From contig CAMBLM010000001.1 in assembly GCA_945868475.1 (NCBI GenBank), positions 62,001-126,000 of the forward strand: a stretch of DNA of 64,000 bases, read 5' to 3'. Shown in pieces: positions 1-7,504 of the stretch; position 1 is the stretch's first letter, and the number at the start of each line of letters is the position of its first letter. Under the pieces are notes generated by a model. The model saw only the letters and a list, made by a program, of their open reading frames with translations, did no database searches and was not told the origin of the DNA. This DNA comes from an uncultured Ruminococcus sp. GTDB taxonomy: Bacteria > Bacillota > Clostridia > Oscillospirales > Ruminococcaceae. Both the position numbers and the translations under genes were made by a program.

Positions 1-1
1 A

Positions 2-721
2 TGCAAAGCGTTGGAGGAAAGCAGCTTCTATAGTGTTTATGATTTTGACAGGACGGATAAAACCGCTTCGCTGAGTCTTTCCCGTGCGAACGGAGGATTT
101 TCTTCAAGGCTCGATATCGAAATATACAAGATCGGCGGAAGCTTCATTGCACTGATGGTCGGTGATGACTTTAGCAGGCTAACAAGTCTTGTGACGGGCG
201 GAATTCTCCCGACAGAAGAGGAGCTTTTGGAAGCTTATGCCGAAAGCTCGCATTTTGAAGCCGCTTTTGACGGTGAAAGGCTCTGCAATGCTCTTGCCGC
301 TCTTGCGGACGGGGAAGCTTCTTATCCCGAATTCGGGACGGACAGCTTTTCTGCCGAGATCAGCGAAAAGCTTGATGTTATCGGAAAGATCCCACAGGGC
401 TATGTTCAGTGCGAACTCAGGAACATCGTTTTCGCAGTTCCGAGTGACGGCAGTCTGAACAGGATAGGCGGAAGCGTTTTATGGCAGAACGGAAACGGAA
501 ATTTCAGCATTTCCGAGGGCAGAAAAGCCGTTCCCGACAATGCTGAGAAAACCGTCGGAACATTCGGCGAAAACGCCTGTGAGCTTTATGTTGGAGCGGA
601 AAATGCAGTGCTGTTCTTTTCGGACGGCGAGGGGAAAAGCTATTCCGCCTCGGCAGGGTATTCGTCCGATACAGAAAAGGACACCGCACTGAAAATTCTT
701 GGCAGCATATATTTGAAATGA
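2..721 (+). CDS. Hypothetical protein, 5' end outside window
   Basis: The reading frame is open from base 2 with no stop, so the true start probably lies left of the window; a TTG at 11 is the first possible start inside it. About 239 residues are visible. They look soluble and extracytoplasmic (many Gly, Ser and Asp residues, alternating beta-like segments), with no motif I recognise. It ends 14 bases before a lipoprotein on the same strand and is probably in one transcription unit with the next three envelope genes. Function unknown. Confidence 0.6.
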   Translation, partial: CKALEESSFYSVYDFDRTDKTASLSLSRANGGFSSRLDIEIYKIGGSFIALMVGDDFSRLTSLVTGGILPTEEELLEAYAESSHFEAAFDGERLCNALAALADGEASYPEFGTDSFSAEISEKLDVIGKIPQGYVQCELRNIVFAVPSDGSLNRIGGSVLWQNGNGNFSISEGRKAVPDNAEKTVGTFGENACELYVGAENAVLFFSDGEGKSYSASAGYSSDTEKDTALKILGSIYLK

Positions 722-735
722 AAGGAAAATGACAG

Positions 736-1818
736 ATGAAACTTAAAAGGAAGCTTATCGCTGCGCTGGCGGCTTCGGTAATGCTGACAGCCTGCGGAGC
801 GGAAGAAAAAGGGGAAACTTCCGAAACGCAGACTGCACCCGTGCAGACGACCGCAACAGCAATACAGACAACCAAAGCCGCAGTCAAAACGATAAAGCCG
901 CTCTCGCCGATGAAAAGCCACGCTTACTATCAGGACGAAAGCTTTTCGGTGACGGTTTCGCTCGATGACCTCAGATCGTCGCTTTACTATCCCGATGTGG
1001 TCGCGGAAATGGGCATAAATCCCGATATGTTTGCTGTCGATATGACGGTAAAGGTGAAAAATATCTCGCAGGAGGAACAGAGCTTCGACAGTTCAAAGCT
1101 TGCGCTCCTTGCAGGCGAAGATACGCTCTATATGTTCGGAGCAAAGGACGAAAAAGCCGATGATATCAAGTCGGGCAAGACAGTTACGCTCAGTCTGAAA
1201 GCACTTTGCAGTTTACAGCAGGCAAGGGTGATATCGGGCGTTTCCTATGACGGCGAGCCGCTCGAAACGGGTGAGAATTTTTACCCCGAAGATTTCACGG
1301 AGATCATCAATATCCAGAGCGATGAGAACGTAAAGACCTATCTTTACAAGCAGTTTTATCTGCGCTCGGGTGACGGCTATCACATGATGGCATGCTCGGG
1401 GCCTGCCGCAATAAGCGCATATTTCATAGGCAGGGTCGGCGAAAACGATGAATACTTCGCTATTGAATATTCCGTCACTAACCGAAGCGACTATGCACTT
1501 CTCATCGACCCGAACAAATACAGTGCAAATTTCTGCTATGACAATTCGGACAGCTTTGACCCGAATACGAAAGCCGTTTATATCAGCACTGATGAAGAGC
1601 TTATGTATAAGCCAAAGGAAGAGGGCGCAGTAAGCGGCATCGGCACGGTCTATGCGCTGCCCGATTTTATGTGTACATATCCCGACGGCGAAACGCGATT
1701 TACCGTTCTTTACAGCGTCAGCGGACACATAACGGAGGTGATGCTGAAATGCGGAAGCCGTGATGAGCCTTGCTTTGCGGAATATGACAGCGTTACGATA
1801 GATCACTGCGACTACTAA
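736..1818 (+). CDS. Lipoprotein with Ig-like (DUF4352-type) region
   Basis: The 360-residue protein starts with a signal peptide and lipobox (LTAC, Cys about residue 20), then a Thr/Glu/Gln-rich linker, so it should be lipid-anchored on the outer face of the membrane. The rest has two beta-rich segments. The first contains a VKVKNISQEEQSF-like strand and resembles the telokin/Ig-like fold of DUF4352 proteins; that assignment is by eye and tentative. A GAAAGG ribosome site precedes the ATG. It lies 14 bases after the upstream gene and 12 bases before another lipoprotein of similar build, which suggests tandem duplication and divergence. No catalytic motif seen; a binding or envelope role is inference. 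Confidence 0.75.
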   Translation: MKLKRKLIAALAASVMLTACGAEEKGETSETQTAPVQTTATAIQTTKAAVKTIKPLSPMKSHAYYQDESFSVTVSLDDLRSSLYYPDVVAEMGINPDMFAVDMTVKVKNISQEEQSFDSSKLALLAGEDTLYMFGAKDEKADDIKSGKTVTLSLKALCSLQQARVISGVSYDGEPLETGENFYPEDFTEIINIQSDENVKTYLYKQFYLRSGDGYHMMACSGPAAISAYFIGRVGENDEYFAIEYSVTNRSDYALLIDPNKYSANFCYDNSDSFDPNTKAVYISTDEELMYKPKEEGAVSGIGTVYALPDFMCTYPDGETRFTVLYSVSGHITEVMLKCGSRDEPCFAEYDSVTIDHCDY

Positions 1819-1830
1819 AAGGGGTAAAAA

Positions 1831-3012
1831 ATGAGAAAAAGATATGCATTCGCTTTCGCCGCTTCGCTCATTCTGATGTGCGGCTGTTCGGACAAAAGCG
1901 GCTCGGAAGAAAATACGGAAACAGCCTCGGAAACGGTCATTGCTTCTGCTCTGACGGAAACTTCTGTTACTTCCGAAAGCACGACAGTGACCTTTGCGGA
2001 AACAGAACCTACAGTGACCGAAACGGAGCCGCCGCAGACGGAAATGCCCGAGCTCAAAGAAAATCAGCTCGAATTCCGCAGCATAAATATAGCCGTGCTT
2101 ATGGAATTCACGGGTGCAGAGCCGCTCAATTACTATCCGAATGCAGTGAAGCTGGCAAAATACAGCGAGGACGATTATGTTCTCCACGCCGTTTTCACGG
2201 TCGAAAATCTCACCTACAAAAGCTTTGACTTCATTCCGCAGAAAATGATACTGCACGGGCGTGATTACGGTCCGTCATTTGTGATGCAGCCGATAACGGA
2301 GAATGATACGGGGCTTGTTGCATCGGACGGATTTTACACTATCGAACCCGATGAAAGCGTCAGCTTTAAGATAGATTTTGTCGGGGACAGGAAATGCATC
2401 AAATATGCCGACAAAATATCTTATAATCCCGATATGCATTTTTATACGAACAACATCAATGCCGATGAGCTGAATAATGTTTCCGTTGCATCTGTTGTTG
2501 AGATAGAGGACAGGATAACGGTGAGGAACGCCGTGCAAAAGGCACTTGAGATCACCGAGAATGAACCTCTGCCGTTCCAATTCGTCCCGTCCGACGGCGA
2601 CTATCAGCTCAATACCGAGAAAAATTCCTATTGCTTCACGGTCGAAAAGGTTCGCCCCGAAGGCTATGTCGTCGATTATATCAGGATAAAGCTGAAAATC
2701 GCTTCGCTCACGGGCAAAGCAGACACCTTTGAGCCAAATGGATTCAAACTCGTCAGCTCCGACGGGAAAAGCGATGTGCCGCTTTACTGGAGCTTTGATG
2801 AATCACTCGTGCAAACGCCGAAGATAAACAAAGAAATAACCGTCAACGGCGAGAATGTGACGCTTTATGATTATCCGTTCGGGCTTTATCTGCGTTCGGA
2901 CGGAACGGCTGAATACGATATGTATTTCAGATATAAAGAGGGCAAAGATTATGAGAGCTTTAATTATGAGGGTAAAAACGACAGTTTTTGTGAGAGGGTA
3001 GAAACAGAATGA
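1831..3012 (+). CDS. Lipoprotein, paralogue-like neighbour
   Basis: The 393-residue protein has a signal peptide with lipobox LMCGC (Cys about residue 19), then a long Thr/Glu/Ser linker to about residue 75, typical of surface lipoproteins in Ruminococcaceae. The body again has a strand pattern like the previous protein (FTVENLTYKSFDF), followed by a second beta-rich domain. RBS AAAAGGGG lies just before the ATG. Its stop overlaps the start of the next gene (ATGA), so the two are translationally coupled. Function not recognised. Confidence 0.75.
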   Translation: MRKRYAFAFAASLILMCGCSDKSGSEENTETASETVIASALTETSVTSESTTVTFAETEPTVTETEPPQTEMPELKENQLEFRSINIAVLMEFTGAEPLNYYPNAVKLAKYSEDDYVLHAVFTVENLTYKSFDFIPQKMILHGRDYGPSFVMQPITENDTGLVASDGFYTIEPDESVSFKIDFVGDRKCIKYADKISYNPDMHFYTNNINADELNNVSVASVVEIEDRITVRNAVQKALEITENEPLPFQFVPSDGDYQLNTEKNSYCFTVEKVRPEGYVVDYIRIKLKIASLTGKADTFEPNGFKLVSSDGKSDVPLYWSFDESLVQTPKINKEITVNGENVTLYDYPFGLYLRSDGTAEYDMYFRYKEGKDYESFNYEGKNDSFCERVETE

Positions 3013-4952
3013 AAAGGGTAATTTTCAGCGCAAAAACAACAGCGGCTGTCATAGCTGCGGCAATGCTTTTCATCGGCTGTGCAAAGGGGAATGACACAGC
3101 CGAAAACGGCATACCGAAAATGCAAAGCGAAGTATCGGCAGACTTTCAGTCGGAAACAAGTGCCGCTGTTTCGGGGAGCATAGAAACGGAAAGCTTTAAG
3201 CTGCCCGATGATCTTTTCTGCGACAACAACAGGGAATATATGATAGCACAGCTTGAAGACGGGACTTTGAAGAAGATAAGCTTTGAAGAATATGAAGCCT
3301 TTGCAATGGGGAAAATGCTCGAAATGATGCTGTCGGAGGATTACTATAACGAATATATCGCCGATGACGATTATGACCCTTATGGCAGCTATGACGAGTA
3401 TAAAAACCAAGTACTCGAATGGTACGGCGACAGCATCGATAATACCGAGGACAGCTATAGCTGTATCTATAGCATAATGGGAAGCTTCGGTGATGAAGAA
3501 CCCGACTATGACAAAGCGGCTTCTGCGGTTTTCGGCTATGTCCTCCGAAAGATAGAGCAGAATTCTTACCCGTTTTTTGAAAACAATGACGATTTTAAGC
3601 TTGTGACTATTGAATACGAAGCCAAGGACGGCGCACTGTTCGTTTATGCAGGCGGAAATTCGGACAGCGAACGCTGCGAGATAGCTTCGGCGAAATACAT
3701 AACCTTCGATGGCGAGGAAATGTTCAGCATCGGTACACGACCGATCGCCGCGGATACAAAAAGCATTTACATAAGCGTCTATGACGAGATCACCGATCCC
3801 GCACTTTTCCACACTTCAAGTGACGGATATGACGCTGTTATTTACGAGTTCGGTCAGGGTTATGACGAAGAGCGTATCGTTGATATTGCGAAGCTTGCCG
3901 AGAATTTTCCCGACCTTGAAAAGCTGTCCCTGTCTTCGCATATCGAAATAAGTGAACCTGCGGAACTTGCGAAGCTTTCAGATCTGAAAGAACTTCGCCT
4001 TGATGTTGAAGAGTTGGAAGATATCTCGTTCCTTTCACAGGTAAAAGCGGAGAAGATAGGACTCACGGGAGTTTGCCGCCCCGTTGATGTGCTTTCAAAG
4101 CTTGACTTAAAGGAAATAACCATCGAATGTACGCCGTATGAGGGCGTTCTTGAAAGCATTTACAAGCTAAAAAACGTGACTGAGCTTACAATAAACAGAT
4201 ACAGCAAGACTGAGCCGTTTTTCACGGGGATAGAAAACCTGACCGAGCTGAAAAGGCTCGATATTTCCGTTGATCCCGATTACACAGCCGACCTTGCGCC
4301 GCTGGCAAAGCTGCAAAAGGCAGAGGATCTGAGCATACTCGCAAATTATACGAAAAATCTTGATAAAATAGCGGATATGAAGTCGGTAAAAAAGCTCATG
4401 CTCCACAGTATGGAAGATGACGACCTCTCTTTCCTCTCGGATATGACGCAGCTTGAAGAGCTTTCGCTTTATTATGTGAACAGCTCCTACGGACCATCGC
4501 TCCAATATCTCGATAATGTCAAAAAGCTGTTTATTGCTGACACCGTTGACGGCGCGGATATGAGCCGCATATATCAGATGAAGAATCTTGAAAACCTCGC
4601 ACTTACGGGAGAAAGATTCACGCCCCGAGGCATAGGACAGCTCAAAAAGCTGAATACTCTCGGCATCATGCTCTGCAGCTATTCCGACCTGTCGGGACTG
4701 AAAAACTGCGGTGCGCTCGAAAATCTCACGATATATAACTGCCTGACACCGCAGTTCAATGCAAAGGATATCGAGGGCATGACGAAGCTTAAAACGCTCT
4801 CGTTCAACTGCTCGGAGATAAGCAGCTTTGCTTCGCTCAAAACGCTCACGGGACTGGAAGAAATGCGGCTCTATTTCTGCAACCTTTCCTCGGGCGATAT
4901 AAACGAGCTTGAACAGGCTCTGCCGAACTGCAATATAGATGTGGACAATTGA
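3009..4952 (+). CDS. Leucine-rich-repeat lipoprotein
   Basis: The 647-residue protein has a signal peptide and lipobox (FIGC, Cys about residue 24). Residues about 40-290 are acidic and hold no domain I recognise. From about residue 300 to the end there are roughly a dozen leucine-rich repeats of about 22 residues (LxxLxxLxLxxN style, for example LSDLKELRLDVEELEDISFL), forming a solenoid usually used for protein binding. The start overlaps the previous stop by 4 bases. It is the last gene of a lipoprotein operon and is followed by a MITE-like element. A similar LRR lipoprotein lies at 61455-63422 on the other strand. Adhesion or binding is inference. Confidence 0.8.
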   Translation: MKRVIFSAKTTAAVIAAAMLFIGCAKGNDTAENGIPKMQSEVSADFQSETSAAVSGSIETESFKLPDDLFCDNNREYMIAQLEDGTLKKISFEEYEAFAMGKMLEMMLSEDYYNEYIADDDYDPYGSYDEYKNQVLEWYGDSIDNTEDSYSCIYSIMGSFGDEEPDYDKAASAVFGYVLRKIEQNSYPFFENNDDFKLVTIEYEAKDGALFVYAGGNSDSERCEIASAKYITFDGEEMFSIGTRPIAADTKSIYISVYDEITDPALFHTSSDGYDAVIYEFGQGYDEERIVDIAKLAENFPDLEKLSLSSHIEISEPAELAKLSDLKELRLDVEELEDISFLSQVKAEKIGLTGVCRPVDVLSKLDLKEITIECTPYEGVLESIYKLKNVTELTINRYSKTEPFFTGIENLTELKRLDISVDPDYTADLAPLAKLQKAEDLSILANYTKNLDKIADMKSVKKLMLHSMEDDDLSFLSDMTQLEELSLYYVNSSYGPSLQYLDNVKKLFIADTVDGADMSRIYQMKNLENLALTGERFTPRGIGQLKKLNTLGIMLCSYSDLSGLKNCGALENLTIYNCLTPQFNAKDIEGMTKLKTLSFNCSEISSFASLKTLTGLEEMRLYFCNLSSGDINELEQALPNCNIDVDN

Positions 4953-4955
4953 TCT

Positions 4956-5122
4956 TTAGAACCTGTCTTCATAAGAAATGTGTGCGGATTTTCGAGCATA
5001 ATTTTGTTGCAGAGTAGGCAAAAATCCGCAGGCGGGCTTTCGCCCGGCAAGGATTTTTAACGCAGTCTGCGGCAAAATTTGCCGAAAAGACGTGCGCATA
5101 TGCTTGTGAAGACGGGTTCTTA
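4956..5122. repeat. MITE-like element family 1, copy 1 (with TTA duplication)
   Basis: A 161-base core (4959-5119) begins GAACCTGTCTTCATAAG and ends with its near-inverse CTTGTGAAGACGGGTTC, and TTA stands directly on both sides. The copy at 25081-25247 is in the opposite orientation and, base by base, I see no difference. The centre (5020-5058) folds as AAAAATCC..GGCGGGC-loop-GCCCGGC..GGATTTTT, a terminator-like hairpin. There is no ORF. The structure fits a non-autonomous element with a 3-bp TNA target duplication, as in some IS5-family groups; the family assignment is inference. Confidence 0.9.
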
Positions 5123-5158
5123 GAGATGACCTTCTGCATAAATGAAAGGAAAATGGTA

Positions 5159-7369
5159 ATGAAGCTCAGAAATGTGGTAATATATGCGGTGGCATTGCTT
5201 ATATTTGTTTCAATATCAATGCTTGTGAAAATTGACAGGGAAACAAAAATGCATGAGGAGTCTGTATCCGAGGAAACATTGTCGGAAACGACCCCGGGAA
5301 CGACCTCGCCCGAACCCGAAGAAACCGAGCCTGTAACGACAGAAGCGGAGTATGAGGAGTTTGACGAGTCCGCCGCCGCTGAAAAAGGCTTTTATACGAC
5401 CGTTACCGACTATGAGGGCAATGAGAAGATACTTTATTATCTTTGGGGAACTGACGGCGAGCCTGCATATATTTATATGGAGAAAGCCGGCAGAGATCCG
5501 ATAGCGACAATGGGCTATGTTTCCATTGTTTCGCAGAATGTTGCCGCTGAAAAAAACGAATTTTCTTTCGGGAGCGAGTTTGAAGATTTTATCGGAAAGA
5601 TAGGCGGCAGAACAGCTTATATCGATTATTGCCCTTCCGATGGGGTATCCAAAGTCACAACTGCGGAAGATACAGCCGAACTGCTGGATACCATTGCGCA
5701 GACTGCACCGAAGCTCATTCCCGTTGACGACAGCGTGATCTACTATAAATATAAAAAGAAACGGCCGATAGCCGATGTTTGCTTCTTCGGTGAAACGGGT
5801 TCAATGTCCGCTTCGCTTATAGTCAGCTTTGCGGAGCATAACGGCAGACTTGCCGCAAAATTTTATGCCGCAGATTACAGCGAGCTTGACAAGCTTGCCG
5901 CTAAAAACAGCGCAACGGAAGAAGAGCTTCGCGCGGCTTATGCGGCTTCGTCCGAAGCGGAGAGCGGCTGGTTTTATGCAGACAGCATCGATGGTGCCGA
6001 CAAGTTTTATGACAAGCTTCTCAAAGCAGTTATAATGTCCGATAAAAACGGGCTTAACGGCGTTCGCCAGTGCAGAACGGAGGAAAATACCTCCGAGGGT
6101 TTCAGCGGCGATATCGCAGATTATCTCTACACCGACAGAAGCAAAATGGACGGCTATACGGAGATAAAGTACCGCGATGACCTCACCTTTATGCTTCCGT
6201 TGGGAAAAGAACCCACTGCCCTGGGCGATATCATCACATGGGAGCAGGACGGAGTAAAGCTCATTATCAGCGGAACCTATGCAGGCTATTCCGGGTTTAT
6301 GAGATATGAGGGAGGTGAGATTTACAGCGGTGATTTTGCAGGCAAAAACGCGATCTGTGTGTGCGGACACCAAAATGCCGACGGAACTTTTTCCGATATT
6401 CTGAGTATAAGCGGAACGGAAGGTAACTGCACCGTGAAGTTATTTTACGACGGCACTGAGCGCACCGAAGAATACGATACGCTCTGCCGAAATATTTTCG
6501 GAAGCTTTAAACTTGCCGCCGAAGCTTCGTCCGAGAGCGTTGAGAGCATCTACGGCGAAGCCGCACCGATAAAACTCAGCGATGAGCCGAGCCGCTTCAC
6601 CGATAAGGGATATTCCCTTGCCGAAGCGTATGAGCGGACACGCCTCGAAGAAGCCGTTCCGAAGTATCAGGCGTATGTTCCGAGATTGCTTGTCGGCGGC
6701 TTTTATGCCCTCGATTTCCGCAATGACTATGAAATGAAGTATGAAACGCATATTGAAAAGCTTGCCGAGGACGGAAAGTGGTACGAAGTCCTTCCCATTG
6801 CCGATATTTATGAGGAAAAAGGCAGTGACTGGTTCGGAATGTTCAGCGTTCTTGACGATCACAGAAATACATACGCGGTCGATATGTCGGTATATCCGCC
6901 GCTCCCCGAGGGACGCTACCGCTTGGCAAGACCTTTCCGCCGAAAGGACGCTCCCGACAAGGAATACGGCGCATTTATGGAATTCGATATGATAGGCACG
7001 GACGAAAGAATGGATATCTCGGCTGAATGTGAAACGCCGACCTATGAAAAAGCACCCAAGACCATAGCCGTAAATGTGACCTCAGAATTCATCTATATGC
7101 AAAGCAAATATTATGACATCGAGTATTACGACGGCGAAAAGTGGAGTTCCGTGCGCACCGCTCCGATAGAAGTAAACTCTTCCGATGGTAGTTATGTATC
7201 GAATATGAACGGTCTTGTTGATATCGGACTTAAACACAAGGAGATACCGACCGAGGGCTTCGACCTTTCACGCACGGGAAAATACAGAGTAAGGATAAAT
7301 GTATCCGATGAGGGCAACTCTTTACCCGATAATTACGGCGTTCTATATGCGGAGTTCCATATTGGTTAA
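5159..7369 (+). CDS. Membrane-anchored extracellular protein, unknown
   Basis: About 736 residues from the ATG at 5159, which sits 8 bases after AGGA; in-frame ATGs at 5126 and 5153 are weaker choices. Residues about 5-24 form one transmembrane anchor without a lipobox, followed by a Thr/Glu/Pro linker, so most of the protein should lie outside the cell. The middle contains repeated beta-rich segments. The C-terminal about 200 residues (LPEGRYRLARPF..., ending in a YAEFHIG strand) resemble bacterial Ig-like modules. It stands alone after a MITE-like element and is closed by a strong terminator. Function not recognised. Confidence 0.75.
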   Translation: MKLRNVVIYAVALLIFVSISMLVKIDRETKMHEESVSEETLSETTPGTTSPEPEETEPVTTEAEYEEFDESAAAEKGFYTTVTDYEGNEKILYYLWGTDGEPAYIYMEKAGRDPIATMGYVSIVSQNVAAEKNEFSFGSEFEDFIGKIGGRTAYIDYCPSDGVSKVTTAEDTAELLDTIAQTAPKLIPVDDSVIYYKYKKKRPIADVCFFGETGSMSASLIVSFAEHNGRLAAKFYAADYSELDKLAAKNSATEEELRAAYAASSEAESGWFYADSIDGADKFYDKLLKAVIMSDKNGLNGVRQCRTEENTSEGFSGDIADYLYTDRSKMDGYTEIKYRDDLTFMLPLGKEPTALGDIITWEQDGVKLIISGTYAGYSGFMRYEGGEIYSGDFAGKNAICVCGHQNADGTFSDILSISGTEGNCTVKLFYDGTERTEEYDTLCRNIFGSFKLAAEASSESVESIYGEAAPIKLSDEPSRFTDKGYSLAEAYERTRLEEAVPKYQAYVPRLLVGGFYALDFRNDYEMKYETHIEKLAEDGKWYEVLPIADIYEEKGSDWFGMFSVLDDHRNTYAVDMSVYPPLPEGRYRLARPFRRKDAPDKEYGAFMEFDMIGTDERMDISAECETPTYEKAPKTIAVNVTSEFIYMQSKYYDIEYYDGEKWSSVRTAPIEVNSSDGSYVSNMNGLVDIGLKHKEIPTEGFDLSRTGKYRVRINVSDEGNSLPDNYGVLYAEFHIG

Positions 7370-7371
7370 TA

Positions 7372-7419
7372 GCGCAAGACCCACAACAGGATCTATGTGG
7401 GTCTTGCGCCGTTTTTTTC
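7372..7419 (+). terminator. Rho-independent terminator
   Basis: A perfect 14-base stem (GCGCAAGACCCACA with TGTGGGTCTTGCGC), a 10-base loop and then C-G-TTTTTTT, starting two bases after the stop of the anchored protein. Confidence 0.95.
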
Positions 7420-7449
7420 TTTTATTTTATTGGCGTTTAGTATTAGCAG

Positions 7450-7478
7450 TTGAAAAAAACAAATTAATATGCTAAAAT
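7450..7478 (+). promoter_or_regulatory. Sigma-70 type promoter for GTPase-NYN gene
   Basis: TTGAAA (7450-7455), 17-base spacer, TAAAAT (7473-7478). The -10 box overlaps the ATG at 7469, which argues that translation starts at the later ATG at 7505. Confidence 0.7.
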
Positions 7479-7504
7479 ATAAAAAAACGCTGATTGGTGA
7501 TTTG

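Noticed and set aside
7469-7504. Upstream ATG as start of the GTPase-NYN protein
   Set aside because: It overlaps the -10 box and has no RBS; ATG 7505 fits the GTPase N-terminus.
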